From the NCBI GenBank assembly GCA_025927765.1, contig JAICKU010000024.1, forward strand, positions 1 through 48,687: a stretch of 48,687 bases of DNA, in the 5' to 3' direction. Position 1 is the stretch's first letter, and every line of letters begins with the position of its first letter. The position numbers and the translations under genes are program-made. The DNA comes from Burkholderiales bacterium (lineage in GTDB: Bacteria; Pseudomonadota; Gammaproteobacteria; Burkholderiales; Casimicrobiaceae). The notes beneath the pieces are model-generated. The model was not told the DNA's origin. It did not search any database and was given only the letters and a program-made list of their open reading frames with translations. Shown here in pieces: positions 18,601 to 27,007 of this stretch.

Positions 18601-19963
18601 AGCCGTCGGCGAGCATGCGCACGACCTCGAGGTAATCGTCGTACGCCAGTTCGCGATACGGCCACGCGGTCGTGACGAGCGCGTAGAGATCGCGCTCGTG
18701 CACGTCGCGCCCGGCCACCTCCGCGACGATCTGCTGCGCGAGCACGTCGAGCGGCTTCGCCGGAATGACCAGCCGGTCGAGTTCGCCGCGTTGCACGGCC
18801 TCGAGCAGCGCCGCGCATTCGACGAGATCGTCGCGCGACAGCGGAAACAACCGCGCCTTCGGCGTGCCGCTCACCTGATGGCCCGCACGGCCGGCGCGCT
18901 GCAGGAACGTCGCGATCGAGCGCGGCGAGCCGATCTGGCAGACGAGGTCCACGTCGCCGATATCGATGCCGAGTTCGAGCGACGCAGTCGCGACGAGCGC
19001 CCGCAGCTCGCCGTTCTTGAGGCGCGTCTCGGCGACGAGGCGCAGCTCCTTCGCCATGCTGCCGTGATGCGCGCCGACGTGCTCGGCGCCCACCAGCTCG
19101 GCCAGATGACGCGTGACGCGCTCCGCCATACGGCGCGTGTTCACGAACACGAGCGTCGTGCGATGCGTGGCGACGAGATCGGCGAGCCGCGCGTACACCT
19201 GCTGCCACGTCTCGTTCGACATCACCGCCTCGAGCGGCGACGCCGGCACTTCGAGCGCGAGATCCCGGTGCCGCATATGACCGTCGTCGACGATCTCGCA
19301 GCTCCCGTTCGGGCCGGCCAGAAAACGCGCGACGTCCTCGATCGGCTTTTGTGTCGCCGACAGGCCGACGCGCACGAGCGGCCGCCCGGCGAGCGCCTCG
19401 AGGCGCGCGACCGACAGCGCGAGATGGCTGCCGCGCTTGTTCGGCGCGAGCGCGTGGATTTCGTCGACGATCACGCTGCGTGTCGTCGACAGCATGCGAC
19501 GGCCCGACGCCGAGCCCAGCAGCACGTACAGCGACTCGGGCGTGGTGACGACGATGTGCGGCGGACGCTTGCGCATCGCCGCGCGTTCGTGCTGCGTGGT
19601 GTCGCCGGTGCGCACGAGCGTGCGGATCGCAACGTCCGGATCGCCGCGCGCGCGAAGCTCGTCGCGAATGCCGGCGAGCGGCACTTCGAGGTTCTTGCGC
19701 ACGTCGTTCGACAGCGCCTTCAGCGGCGAGACGTAGACCACCGACGTTTCGTCGCGCAATGTGCCCTGCTCGATGCCCTCGCGCACCAGCGCGTCGATCG
19801 ACGCGAGGAACGCCGCGAGCGTCTTGCCCGAGCCGGTGGGTGCGGCGATCAGGACGTTGCGTCCCGCGGCCACGTGCGGCCACGCCCGCGCCTGCGCCGG
19901 CGTGGGTGCTGCGAACGCCTTGCCGAACCACGCGCAAACGGCAGGATGAAACACGTTGTTCAT
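15674..19963 (-). CDS. lhr: Lhr-type ATP-dependent DNA helicase (full length)
   Basis: A 1,429-residue superfamily 2 helicase of the large Lhr type (E. coli Lhr is about 1,540), implicated in DNA repair; it moves 3' to 5' on DNA. Walker A is [10 protein letters not shown] with Lys47; the DEIH box is in [14 protein letters not shown]; motif V/VI are [12 protein letters not shown] and [11 protein letters not shown]. The Lhr core and a large C-terminal region follow without interruption. The length shows this is not the shorter ligase-associated Lhr (about 800 residues). The ATG at 19963 is preferred to a GTG at 19978. Transcribed divergently from the exported-protein/kinase operon. Confidence 0.95.
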   Translation of the reverse strand: MNNVFHPAVCAWFGKAFAAPTPAQARAWPHVAAGRNVLIAAPTGSGKTLAAFLASIDALVREGIEQGTLRDETSVVYVSPLKALSNDVRKNLEVPLAGIRDELRARGDPDVAIRTLVRTGDTTQHERAAMRKRPPHIVVTTPESLYVLLGSASGRRMLSTTRSVIVDEIHALAPNKRGSHLALSVARLEALAGRPLVRVGLSATQKPIEDVARFLAGPNGSCEIVDDGHMRHRDLALEVPASPLEAVMSNETWQQVYARLADLVATHRTTLVFVNTRRMAERVTRHLAELVGAEHVGAHHGSMAKELRLVAETRLKNGELRALVATASLELGIDIGDVDLVCQIGSPRSIATFLQRAGRAGHQVSGTPKARLFPLSRDDLVECAALLEAVQRGELDRLVIPAKPLDVLAQQIVAEVAGRDVHERDLYALVTTAWPYRELAYDDYLEVVRMLADGFTTQRGHAGAFLHRDAVNGMLRARRGARMTAVTSGGAIPDTADYEVILEPAGHMVGTVNEDFAVESLAGDVFQLGNTSYRIRRIEAGRVRVEDAQGQAPNIPFWLGEAPARSDELSYAVSRLCARFRQESGSDARFAEGVGAAARSQLVEYLASAHAVLGTLPTQDTLVLERFFDESGGMQLVIHAPFGSRINRAFGLALRKRFCVRFNFELQAAATEDAIVLSLSTSHSFPLADVARYLNARTVRDVLVQAMLAAPMFAARWRWVASTSLALPRFRGGKKVPAPLQRMRAEDLIASVFPDQIACAENIVGDREIPDHPLVRQVIDDCLHDAMDVDGLERLLTRIERGDIAIVARDLPAPSPLAMEILNARPYAYLDDAPLEERRTQAVMARRWSEDDAAGRLGDLDEDAIDRVKSEAWPLARDADELHDALLTLGFLAHAEVAAFGDDAHAWVDALAQARRATFVTLDAATRVLVAAERLPLVDAVHPTALRTPSIQAPDECAKAWTRDDAVLELVRSRLQALGPVTVATMAASCAVPVAEIAIALGRLGQEGVAMEGRYTRRIDDVQWCDRALLARIHRYTVKRLRQEIQPVSTQDFVRFLFRWQRIARGDARQGPDALDAVVASLAGFEAPAAAWESELLPLRLIDYDFTWLDDACLAGRVVWARLSPPLATASAGVLRSTPIALLPRRAGAPWLDTAPTLDAERIATSGRAARIADMLRTHGASFFDEIVDATRMLRTEVEEALAELVALGLVTSDSFAGLRALLTPSAKRKRLAGRGRRRGALFGIDDAGRWSLARRRNAAAPETAHAHVEALALALLRRYGVVSWKVLAREAAWLPPWRELSRTYRRLEARGDVRGGRFVASITGEQFALPDAISLLRDVRRSPVTNETTVVSAADPLNLVGTLLPGAKVPALTGNRILFRDGIALAALVAGDVVPLAPLDLGTMRAVERALIHRDASLQPFVSIAPGD

Positions 19964-20083
19964 GCCTGATTGTGACACGTTTGCATCACCTCTTCCGCCG
20001 CTCGGCGGGAGACCTCTTCCGAGCGTGGATTTCGGGGTTTCGCTGCGCTAACCTCGCGGACTCCCCAACCGCGCGAATCGACG

Positions 20084-20743
20084 ATGCGCCTGTCCCTGCT
20101 GCCGCTGCTTGTCGCGCTTTGCACCTCCGGCGTGGCCCCGGCGCAGGCCGACGGCTTTCGCTTTTCGCAACCCGATACGAGCGAACAGCGCGAAGCGCAG
20201 GCGCGCGACGCGCGCGTCGCGCAGGACCTCGCCGTGCCGTGCCGCGCGGACCTCCTGAACCGCAAGATCATGGTCGTGATCGGCGAAACGATGTCGAACG
20301 GCACGATCGACGCGCACCAGGAAAACTTCGGGCCGCATTACCGTGCGATCAACCGGCGGTTGCAGGCGCTGGGGCTGCGTACGTACACGCCCGAGCAAAT
20401 CAAGAAGCAGATCGCGCAGGCGGAGCTCGACGCGTATTTCCGCAACGACCCCGACACCGCGCTCGCCGCGTCGAAGAAGCTCGGCGCGAGCTTCGTGCTG
20501 CGCGGGCTCATCACGACCGACGCGGCGATCAATCCGATGATGGCCGTGAACCAGGTTTCCGTGAACATGGGATTCACGCTGACCGCGAGCAACGGTCGCG
20601 TGGTTTCCGACACCGAGGCGAGCGCGAGCTCCTATGCCGGCGCCGACGTCCGGCGCATGGCGCTGACGCTCGTCGACGAGCAGGCGGACGAGGTCGTCGC
20701 GAAGCTCTACGGGGACTACTGCCGCAACGCCGCGCGCAAGTGA
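20084..20743 (+). CDS. exported CsgG/FlgT-like protein, first gene of kinase operon
   Basis: A 219-residue protein with signal peptide MRLSLLPLLVALCTSGVAPAQA. The mature part has an alternating pattern KIMVVIGET, an amphipathic helix HYRAINRRLQALGLRTYTPE, a helix KKLGASFVLRGLI and a strand pair VNMGFTLTASNGRVVS followed by SASSYAG. That is the anticodon-binding-like fold seen in CsgG, LpoB and FlgT middle domains, which bind partners in the periplasm or outer membrane. Family assignment is by pattern and therefore tentative. It opens a three-gene unit with an exported CsgG-like protein (41 bp later) and a membrane kinase. Confidence 0.75.
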   Translation: MRLSLLPLLVALCTSGVAPAQADGFRFSQPDTSEQREAQARDARVAQDLAVPCRADLLNRKIMVVIGETMSNGTIDAHQENFGPHYRAINRRLQALGLRTYTPEQIKKQIAQAELDAYFRNDPDTALAASKKLGASFVLRGLITTDAAINPMMAVNQVSVNMGFTLTASNGRVVSDTEASASSYAGADVRRMALTLVDEQADEVVAKLYGDYCRNAARK

Positions 20744-20784
20744 CGCGTCCGGCGACAAAGGGAAACTACCACCGGAGTGAGATC

Positions 20785-21618
20785 ATGAAGCAGCGCTTTG
20801 CCCGCATTGCCTCGCCGCTCGCCGGCGTCATCGTCGCGCTTTGCGCGACGCCGCTTCTTGCGCAGCCCACGTTCGGCAATCCGTCGCCGACCGCAGGCAG
20901 CGACACTTCGCAGCGTGCCAACGAGTCCGCCGACCAGGCGATGTACCGGCCGGTCGAATACGTGAACAAGGCAAAGAAGGGACCCGCGGTCATCGTGATC
21001 CCGGGCGAGATCAAGAGCAACAACGCCACGTTCATGCAGAAGTTCACGGCGAACAACATCGCGGACTTCGGCGAGCTCGAGCTCTCGAGCGCCAACTTCC
21101 CGGTGCTCGAGCGCGCGAACCTCGGACCGCTGCTGAACGAATTCCAGCTCGCCTACAACCTCGGCGATCCGCAGGCAGCGCGCAAGTTCCTCGGCATGGG
21201 CAAGTTGAAGAGCACGAAGTACGTCGTGAAGTTCGACATCCTGAAGGCCGAGCAGGTCGCCGCCGCGCAGCAGGGGTTCGATGGCGGGGCGATCGGGCAG
21301 ATCGCGGGTGCGCTCGGCGCGTTCAGCGGGTCGTGGGGTGGCGCCCGCGCAGGCGCCGTGGGCCAGGCGGCGGTAGGCTCCGTGCACACCGGCGAATCGT
21401 CGGGCGTGTGGATCATCGGCATGCGCTACAAGATCATCAACGCCGAAACGACCGAGCAGGTGGCGCAGGGCTACACCGAGGAGAAGATGGAGGTTGGCGC
21501 GAAGTCGACGTCGGTGCTCGGGGTGTCGCAGTCGCAGCAGGGCGGCGTGTCGCTCGACACGATGGTGCAGCGCCTCGTGCAGAAGTCGGTGTGGGACATC
21601 GACAGCAAGTACAAGTAA
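20785..21618 (+). CDS. exported CsgG-family-like protein
   Basis: A 277-residue protein with signal peptide MKQRFARIASPLAGVIVALC and mature start after LLAQ. It shows the CsgG-type order: AVIVIPGEIKSNNATF strand, TANNIADFGELELSSANFPVLERANL (loss of regulation of a helix then the ER-x-x-L element common in CsgG proteins), the KYVVKFDILKAEQVAA strand, a Gly/Ala-rich hydrophobic middle (GGAIGQIAGALGAFSG), and VWIIGMRYKIINAETTEQVAQGY. CsgG proteins form outer-membrane secretion pores or anchor surface structures; here no curli genes are present. No lipobox Cys is seen, unlike CsgG itself. Only one base separates it from the kinase start. Confidence 0.8.
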   Translation: MKQRFARIASPLAGVIVALCATPLLAQPTFGNPSPTAGSDTSQRANESADQAMYRPVEYVNKAKKGPAVIVIPGEIKSNNATFMQKFTANNIADFGELELSSANFPVLERANLGPLLNEFQLAYNLGDPQAARKFLGMGKLKSTKYVVKFDILKAEQVAAAQQGFDGGAIGQIAGALGAFSGSWGGARAGAVGQAAVGSVHTGESSGVWIIGMRYKIINAETTEQVAQGYTEEKMEVGAKSTSVLGVSQSQQGGVSLDTMVQRLVQKSVWDIDSKYK

Positions 21619-21619
21619 G

Positions 21620-23962
21620 GTGATCGAACGGCTCGGCAAGTACGAGATCCGCCGCGAGCTGGCGCGCGGCGCGATGGGCATCGTATACGAGGCGTACGAC
21701 GCGCAGATCAAGCGGCGCGTCGCGCTGAAGACCATTCGGCCCGACCAGCTCGACGGCGAGCGCGCATCCGACATGATCGCGCGCTTCCGCCGGGAGGCGC
21801 AGGCCGCCGGGCGCCTGACGCACCCCAACATCGTGGCGATCTACGACTTCGACGAGGACGACGGCACGTCGTACATCGCGATGGAGTTCGTCGAGGGCCG
21901 CGAGCTGCGCGAGCGATTCGCCGCGGACGAGCGCTTCCGCCTGTCCGACGTCGTGCGGATGATGAGCGAGATCCTCGCCGCACTCGAGTATTCGCACGCG
22001 CGCGGCGTCGTGCATCGCGACATCAAGCCGGCGAACATCTTCGTGCAGGACGACGGCACGGTGAAGGTCGCCGATTTCGGGATCGCGCACATCGAGGCGT
22101 CGAATCTCACGCAGGTCGGCACCGTCGTCGGCACGCCGAACTACATGTCGCCCGAGCAGATCATGGGAATGCCGGTCGACGGGCGCACCGATCTCTTCGC
22201 CGCGGGCGTCATCCTCTACCAGTTCCTGACCGGCGAGCGGCCATTCGCGGGATCGACCGCGACGACGATGCAGAAGGTGCTGAAGGAGGAGCCGCTGCCG
22301 CCGTCGACGCTCAACGTGCAGCTGCCCGCCGCGATCGACGCGGTGGTGAAGAAGGCGCTCGCCAAGCGGCCGGAAGAGCGGTTCCAGACGGCGGCGGAAT
22401 TTTCGCGCGCGCTGGCCGATGCGGCACGTGTCGCGACCTACGCTGCCGATGCCGATGCGACTGCGATCGCCCCGGCATCCGAGGCGGTCGCCGGAACGGT
22501 CGTGCACGCACCGGGCGTTCCGTCGCCTCCTTCGGCGATGCCGAAGCCGGCGCCGTCGCGACAACGCGCAGCGATCGCGGTCGTCATCGTGCTGCTCATC
22601 GTCGGCATCGCCGCGGTGACCACGGCGCTGCGCACCGCGCCGGCGCCGTCCTCCGGCGCGGTCGACGTCGCCGCCGCGGCAAGGACGAAAGCCGGCGACC
22701 CGCCGCTTTCGAAGGGCACCAACGCCGAGGACGTCCGACCGGCCAGCGCTGCCGCAGCGGCTGCCATACCGGCGACGCAACCCGGCACCCTGCTCATCAC
22801 GGCGGTCGGCTATGCCGATCCGTCGAGCCCGCGTTACGCGAGCGACCGCACGCTGCTGCAGTCCGACGTGCGCGCCGATTCGCGCCGGCAACTGGTCGAG
22901 AAGGCGGTGCGGCTGATGCTCGACCGCCAGTCGGTGACGAGCCACTACGACCTGCTCGACGCGAAGCTGCTCGCGCAAAGCAGCGATTACATCGGCAGCG
23001 TCGTGAAGGAAGATGCGCCCGTCAGCGGCGCCGACGGACTCGTATCGGTGACGACGCAGGCGGTCGTCGACGTGCAGGCAATCCGGCGTGCGCTCGATCG
23101 CATGTCGCGCGACGAGCGCGTGCAGTGGATCCGCGCGAGCGGCGACCCGAGGGTCGCCGTGCGCATCGGCGTGCGCGACGAAGGCGCGGGCGGCGCCGGC
23201 GCGCCGTCGTCGATCGCCGAGAACATCGTCAAGGAACGCATCAAGTCGTTCGGGTTTCGCACGTGGACCGAAGCGCCCGACCGCGCCGGCATGCAGGACG
23301 CCGACTTCGTCGTGACCGGCGAAGTGTCACTGCGCAAGCTGTCGACGAAGCTCGCCGCCTCCGGGCTCGTGATCACGAAGTACGCACCGGCGTCGTGGAC
23401 GGTCAAGTGCACCGATCGCGCGAGCGGCGAGGAAATCTACTTCGATACGAAGATGCCCAAGGGCCTCCGCAGCTACGCCAGCGAGGAAGCCGCATTGCGG
23501 GCGATCGGGGCGAGCGTCGCCGACGCGTTCAGCCGCGACTTCTTCCTCGCCCATCTGCCGGTGCGCGGACAAACGGTCGCGCTCGCGATGAGCGGGCTAC
23601 CCGATCGCGAAAGCGAGAACCTCGTCGCGCGCGAGATCGTCGCGCTGCCCGGCGTGATCGGTGCGCACGTCGGTCCGCCGGCGTCGCCGCGCATGTACGA
23701 GGTCGACCTGCCCGCCGGCAGCGGCAGTGCGTCGATCGTGCGCGACATCGTGTCGCCGCTCAATGCCAAGCTCGGCGACGCATGCTTCTCCGTCGGTGCA
23801 AGCACGCCGGCACGCGTCGAGATCGCGTTCGACGCCCGCTGCGCGGATGGGTTGCGTGCACGGCTCGAATCGACGCCGCCCGCGGCGCTGTACGATGCGC
23901 CGCCCGCGCGGCGAAAGGCCATCATCAGCAATCCGGCGCTGCGGAAGAAGCTGATGGTGTGA
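21620..23962 (+). CDS. transmembrane Ser/Thr protein kinase with extracytoplasmic FlgT/LPP20-like region
   Basis: A 780-residue Hanks-type kinase. Residues 1-270 carry every catalytic motif: Gly loop ELARGAMGIVYEA, Lys37 in VALKTIR, HRDIKPANIFV, DFGIAH, GTPNYMSPEQ and DLFAAGVILYQFL. A low-complexity linker leads to one membrane helix at about 314-337 (AAIAVVIVLLIVGIAAV). The remaining 440 residues lie outside the cytoplasm; they include a SDVRADSRRQLVEKAVRLML segment and YIGSVVKED that resemble FlgT/LPP20 domains, then two further alpha/beta units. No PASTA repeats. Starting at GTG 21620 it is nearly contiguous with the CsgG-like gene, so the exported proteins may be ligands or partners of the sensor part. 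Confidence 0.9.
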   Translation: MIERLGKYEIRRELARGAMGIVYEAYDAQIKRRVALKTIRPDQLDGERASDMIARFRREAQAAGRLTHPNIVAIYDFDEDDGTSYIAMEFVEGRELRERFAADERFRLSDVVRMMSEILAALEYSHARGVVHRDIKPANIFVQDDGTVKVADFGIAHIEASNLTQVGTVVGTPNYMSPEQIMGMPVDGRTDLFAAGVILYQFLTGERPFAGSTATTMQKVLKEEPLPPSTLNVQLPAAIDAVVKKALAKRPEERFQTAAEFSRALADAARVATYAADADATAIAPASEAVAGTVVHAPGVPSPPSAMPKPAPSRQRAAIAVVIVLLIVGIAAVTTALRTAPAPSSGAVDVAAAARTKAGDPPLSKGTNAEDVRPASAAAAAAIPATQPGTLLITAVGYADPSSPRYASDRTLLQSDVRADSRRQLVEKAVRLMLDRQSVTSHYDLLDAKLLAQSSDYIGSVVKEDAPVSGADGLVSVTTQAVVDVQAIRRALDRMSRDERVQWIRASGDPRVAVRIGVRDEGAGGAGAPSSIAENIVKERIKSFGFRTWTEAPDRAGMQDADFVVTGEVSLRKLSTKLAASGLVITKYAPASWTVKCTDRASGEEIYFDTKMPKGLRSYASEEAALRAIGASVADAFSRDFFLAHLPVRGQTVALAMSGLPDRESENLVAREIVALPGVIGAHVGPPASPRMYEVDLPAGSGSASIVRDIVSPLNAKLGDACFSVGASTPARVEIAFDARCADGLRARLESTPPAALYDAPPARRKAIISNPALRKKLMV

Positions 23963-23966
23963 TGCC

Positions 23967-24005
23967 GGAAAGTAGGGTCAAACCCCGGGTCGGACCCTAC
24001 TTTCC
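23967..24005. repeat. GGGTC/GACCC palindrome between convergent genes
   Basis: Perfect 13-base arms, GGAAAGTAGGGTC (23967-23979) and GACCCTACTTTCC (23993-24005), around a 13-base loop that itself contains CCCGGG. It starts four bases after the kinase stop and ends four bases before the dodecin stop on the other strand. Related GGGTC palindromes stand at 32125, 36844 and the window end. It may double as a bidirectional terminator. Confidence 0.8.
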
Positions 24006-24009
24006 TCGC

Positions 24010-24219
24010 TCAGTCCTCGATGCGGAAGCCGACCTTCAGCGCCACCTGGTAGTGCGCGATACGGCCGTTCTCGACATGGCCGCGCGACTCGATCACCTGG
24101 TACCAGTCGATGTGCTTGACGGTGGCCGCCGCTTTCTCGATCGCGTTGCGGATCGCGTCGTCGGTGCTCGCGGGCGACGTGCCCACGAGTTCGATCAGCT
24201 TGTACGTATGTGCGGCCAT
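24010..24219 (-). CDS. dodecin (flavin-binding)
   Basis: A 69-residue dodecin, a small protein that assembles into a hollow dodecamer binding and storing flavins (FMN, riboflavin). The typical core is present: YKLIELVGTSPASTDDAIRNAI, a KHIDWYQVIESRGHVENG segment with the flavin-stacking Trp and the Glu-rich strand, and IAHYQVALKVGFRIE at the end. Start at ATG 24219 is favoured: AGGAG lies six bases upstream, whereas the ATG at 24225 would sit directly on that site. It opens the minus-strand side of the stress cluster. Confidence 0.94.
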   Translation of the reverse strand: MAAHTYKLIELVGTSPASTDDAIRNAIEKAAATVKHIDWYQVIESRGHVENGRIAHYQVALKVGFRIED

Positions 24220-24262
24220 CGGCATCTCCTGTGCATCGCGGCGTGACGACGCCGCATCGGGG

Positions 24263-24763
24263 TCATCGTGACAACGCGTCGTCGTCGCGCACCGCGAACG
24301 CCGGCAGGCTCACCACGAGCGTCTCCTCCTTCCACTCGAGCCGCGGCACGTCGACGACCATGTCGTCGCCCGGCGCTCTCCAGGTCGGCACGTCGACGTC
24401 CAACGTCTCATCCTGCAGCACCGGCACGGCGACGTCGACATACACGTCCTGCCAACGCGTCGTGCACGTATTCGGCAGCCAGGAATCCGCGTACTTGCAT
24501 TCGAACACCGGCACCACGCCGATCTTGCGCTGCACGAACTCGAAATCGGGCAACGCGTGGCGGACGGGCGCGCTGCGCCATTCGAGCGACGCCGGCGCGC
24601 GCACCACGCGATGGTCGACCGTCCAGTGCGGCGCGAGCAGATGCCAGCGATATTCGACGACGGTCGGCACGAGCGGCCGCAGCGGCGCGTCGTGCGCGGC
24701 GACGGACGCCGACGACGCGGCGAGCAGTACGACCACCGCACGTCCGCAGGACATCGCGCCCAT
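24263..24763 (-). CDS. exported protein of unknown function
   Basis: A 166-residue protein with a probable signal peptide (MGAMSCGRAVVVLLAASSASVAA). The mature part is strand-rich and has two Cys (FECKYAD and PNTCTT) that could form a disulfide. Short valine-rich stretches recur: VYVDVAVPVL, LDVDVPTW, MVVDVPRLEW, LVVSLPAFAV. No family recognised. It starts two bases after the stop of the CBS-domain gene and is almost certainly co-transcribed with it. Confidence 0.7.
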   Translation of the reverse strand: MGAMSCGRAVVVLLAASSASVAAHDAPLRPLVPTVVEYRWHLLAPHWTVDHRVVRAPASLEWRSAPVRHALPDFEFVQRKIGVVPVFECKYADSWLPNTCTTRWQDVYVDVAVPVLQDETLDVDVPTWRAPGDDMVVDVPRLEWKEETLVVSLPAFAVRDDDALSR

Positions 24764-24765
24764 CG

Positions 24766-25191
24766 CTATTCGCCCATCGTCTCGCGCTGCTCGATGTCGA
24801 TGCGCAGTTCGTGCAGGTCCTCGTCGAGCGCGTCGCGCACCGACACGACGCCGAGCGGTCGATCGAACTCGACCACCGGCAGGTGGCGAAAGCTGCCGTC
24901 GTGCATCATCCGCAGCGCGCGCACGAACGGCTCGTCGGGGTGGATCGTTTGCGGGCGCGGGGTCATGACGTCGGCGAGCCGCGTGGTGCGCGGGTCGCGG
25001 CCGTCGGCGAGGACGCGAAACAGCGCGTCGCGCTCGGTGAAGATGCCGATGAGGCGCGCGTGGTCGACCACGAGCACGGCGCCCACGTTCTCGCGCTTCA
25101 TCAGGCGCGCGGCCTCGACGACGGTGGTGATCGAGGGCGCCTCGACCGGCGGGCGTCCGGCGATGATGGAGCGAAGTGACCGAAGCGGCAT
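24766..25191 (-). CDS. CBS-domain pair protein
   Basis: A 141-residue protein made of two CBS domains, which together bind adenine nucleotides and sense energy or redox state. First unit: TTVVEAARLMKRENVGAVLV and GIFTERDALF; second unit: ADVMTPRPQTI, VRALRMMHDGSFRHLPVV and GVVSVRDALDEDL. Stand-alone CBS pairs are common next to universal-stress or metabolic genes. The ATG at 25191 (MPLRSLRSII) begins the family match; the upstream frame lies in non-family sequence. It precedes the exported protein gene by two bases. Confidence 0.92.
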   Translation of the reverse strand: MPLRSLRSIIAGRPPVEAPSITTVVEAARLMKRENVGAVLVVDHARLIGIFTERDALFRVLADGRDPRTTRLADVMTPRPQTIHPDEPFVRALRMMHDGSFRHLPVVEFDRPLGVVSVRDALDEDLHELRIDIEQRETMGE

Positions 25192-25267
25192 GGCGTCGTC
25201 CTCGCGTCGCGAAATCAAAGCGAAGGATACGCGCGGTACCCGGCCGCGAAAAGCGCGCGCTGCCGCG

Positions 25268-25816
25268 CTAGCGGCGGCCGCGGGGGCCCGGTTGTGAGAG
25301 TCGGTCGACGTCGGCGCGCGCGGAAATGCCCTCGACATCGGAGAGCAATCCCTGCGGCCGCGCGGGATCGTGGTCGACTCCGCCGATGCTGGGCGGGTCG
25401 TTCGCGCTCGCCTCGTTCCATGCCGTGGGTGCGTTCGGCAGCGAATGGACCTGCGGCCCCGACGGCGCGAGCACGCCTGCCGCAACGCGACGTTCGTGCT
25501 CGGACGAATAACGCACCGCCAGCAGGCAGCGTCCGCCGCGCAGCGAATCGACGTACTTCTCGACGTTGGTGTCGTCCAGCAGTGCGCCGCTGAACATGCG
25601 GCTCACGACCTCGGCGAAGCCGTGCAGCTTCGGGGGCGGCTCGCCGACCTCGCGCATGGCGAAGCGGTCGCCCGCTGGCATCGGCGCTTCGCCTGGCGCG
25701 GGCCCGCATTCCACGTGAATGACATCGGCCGCCACGCCTTCGGCGAGCAACCGGTCGCGCGCGGCTTCGGCTTCGGCGCGCGATGCGAACGTCCCGATGA
25801 TGATTTCGTCTGTCAT
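25268..25816 (-). CDS. YflT-like (general stress 17M type) domain protein
   Basis: A 182-residue soluble protein. The first part, MTDEIIIGTFASRAEAEAAR followed by DRLLAEGV, is the ferredoxin-like fold of heat-induced stress protein YflT and relatives, also present at the start of the larger protein at 39433. A second strand-helix unit (CLLAVRYSSEHERRVAAGVL) completes the duplication, after which the C-terminus is long, polar and probably disordered. Role unknown; such proteins are induced by general stress in other bacteria. ATG 25816 chosen as the beginning of the conserved strand. The gene is transcribed away from the collagen-like gene at 26078. Confidence 0.85.
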   Translation of the reverse strand: MTDEIIIGTFASRAEAEAARDRLLAEGVAADVIHVECGPAPGEAPMPAGDRFAMREVGEPPPKLHGFAEVVSRMFSGALLDDTNVEKYVDSLRGGRCLLAVRYSSEHERRVAAGVLAPSGPQVHSLPNAPTAWNEASANDPPSIGGVDHDPARPQGLLSDVEGISARADVDRLSQPGPRGRR

Positions 25817-26077
25817 GGCGGGTTGGAGGAAATGGCGGCGGCGAAGTTCGCCGCGCAGCGAACGCACGGTGGCGCGCCCGCCTACGCGTCGGGAAATCTT
25901 GCGCCGGGAAGCGCCCCTTTTTGGGGATCGCGCGGGCGCCAAGACCCCGATCGCCATGCCGCCTCGCCTGTGCGGCACAGGCGGATTGCGTGGCATGCAG
26001 CCTGCTCACTGCCCATGGCACGTCACGGCGTCGCACACACGAGCGCGTCGCCAATCGATGACACGAAGGAGACCTCG

Positions 26078-26461
26078 ATGAAGACATTCACTTCCTGCGC
26101 ACTCGCGTCCGCGATCGCGCTCGCGTTCAGCATGTCGGCGAGCGCAGCGAGCACCGACGGCACCACCCATGCGTCGAAATCCAACGTACCCGCCGCCTGC
26201 GCGAGCATGACCGGTCAGGAACGCAACGATTGCGTCAAGGAACACAAGACGTCCGGGAAGAGCGCCACCGCGAAACACGGCAGCAAGTCGAACATGCGCA
26301 TGGGCGACAAGGACAAGAGCGGCAGCGGCTCGGGCAGCGTGGGCGGCAGCACGGGTCCTGCCGGCACGGCGGGCACGACCGGCTCGACGGGCGCGGCCGG
26401 CGGCGCCGCGGGCGCATCGGGCGGCGCGACGGGCGGCAATGGCGGCGGCCCGGGCAAATGA
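26078..26461 (+). CDS. small secreted protein with collagen-like tail
   Basis: A 127-residue exported protein: signal peptide MKTFTSCALASAIALAFSMSASA, a middle part with two Cys (PAACASM and NDCVKE) of the PsiF-like pattern CASMTGQERNDCVKEHK, then a basic patch and a Gly-rich tail of GPA, GTA, GTT, GST, GAA triplets. The tail begins as a true Gly-x-y repeat and then loses register. The ATG follows AAGGAGACCTCG, a strong ribosome binding site. Function unknown. Confidence 0.85.
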   Translation: MKTFTSCALASAIALAFSMSASAASTDGTTHASKSNVPAACASMTGQERNDCVKEHKTSGKSATAKHGSKSNMRMGDKDKSGSGSGSVGGSTGPAGTAGTTGSTGAAGGAAGASGGATGGNGGGPGK

Positions 26462-26567
26462 TTGTCGGGCGTTGACCTACGCGAAAACGGGCCCGCGTCC
26501 GATAACGCACGCGCGCCCCGTCACGCATGCTCGATAAGCCGCGACAGCGACCTACGGAGAGAACACC

Positions 26568-26903
26568 ATGGCAGAAACGACCGCGAAGATGGACAGCACG
26601 GGCACGGCGCGCATCCAGGATGCCACCGACAAGGCCCAGGATTACCTCGATCGGGCGGCAAATACCGCCTCGTCGAGTGTGGACAAGGTGACGGACACGG
26701 CACGCCGGAGCGTCGACACCGCTGCCGACAAGGCGAAGCAGGGCCTCGACTGGGCAGCGGACAAGGCATCGCAACTGCGCAATCGCAACGAGGCGTGGGT
26801 GAACACGCTGACCGACACCGTCACCTCGCGCCCGATGATGGCCATCGGCGTTGCCGCCGCGATCGGCTACGTGCTCGGCCGCCTGATGACCAGCCGCGAC
26901 TGA
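26568..26903 (+). CDS. DUF883 (ElaB/YqjD-like) membrane-anchored protein
   Basis: A 111-residue protein of the ElaB/YqjD/DUF883 family: a long amphipathic helix with regular Ala/Asp/Lys heptads (ADKAKQGLDWAADKASQLRN) followed by a C-terminal membrane helix with the Gly-rich pattern MMAIGVAAAIGYVLGRLM and a short basic tail. E. coli YqjD binds ribosomes at the inner membrane in stationary phase; by homology this one may have a stress or growth-arrest role. GGAGAGAACACC precedes the ATG. Confidence 0.9.
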   Translation: MAETTAKMDSTGTARIQDATDKAQDYLDRAANTASSSVDKVTDTARRSVDTAADKAKQGLDWAADKASQLRNRNEAWVNTLTDTVTSRPMMAIGVAAAIGYVLGRLMTSRD

Positions 26904-26921
26904 ACCGGCGCGTGACCTCCG

Positions 26922-26947
26922 GGGCGGCCGCCGCGGCGGCCGCCCCT
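26922..26947 (+). terminator. GC-rich terminator hairpin
   Basis: Perfect 12-base arms GGGGCGGCCGCC (26922-26933) and GGCGGCCGCCCC (26936-26947) with a two-base loop, followed by TCCTTCCTC. It sits 19 bp after the DUF883 stop and probably ends that transcript; the following pyrimidine run is short and mixed. Confidence 0.65.
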
Positions 26948-27007
26948 CCTTCCTCGACGTGAAACTGCGCCGAAGCGTCTGGCCACGCTTCGCGCACTTC
27001 GCATTGC

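Noticed and set aside
15674-19963. Lhr as the helicase partner of the ligase-associated exonuclease
   Set aside because: It is about 1,430 residues, the stand-alone Lhr type; ligase-associated helicases are about 800 and lie in the same operon.
16427-19969. Open frame of about 1,180 codons opposite the Lhr gene
   Set aside because: Arg/Ala/His-rich with no family pattern; it is the expected antisense shadow of a GC-rich gene, and Lhr has all helicase motifs.
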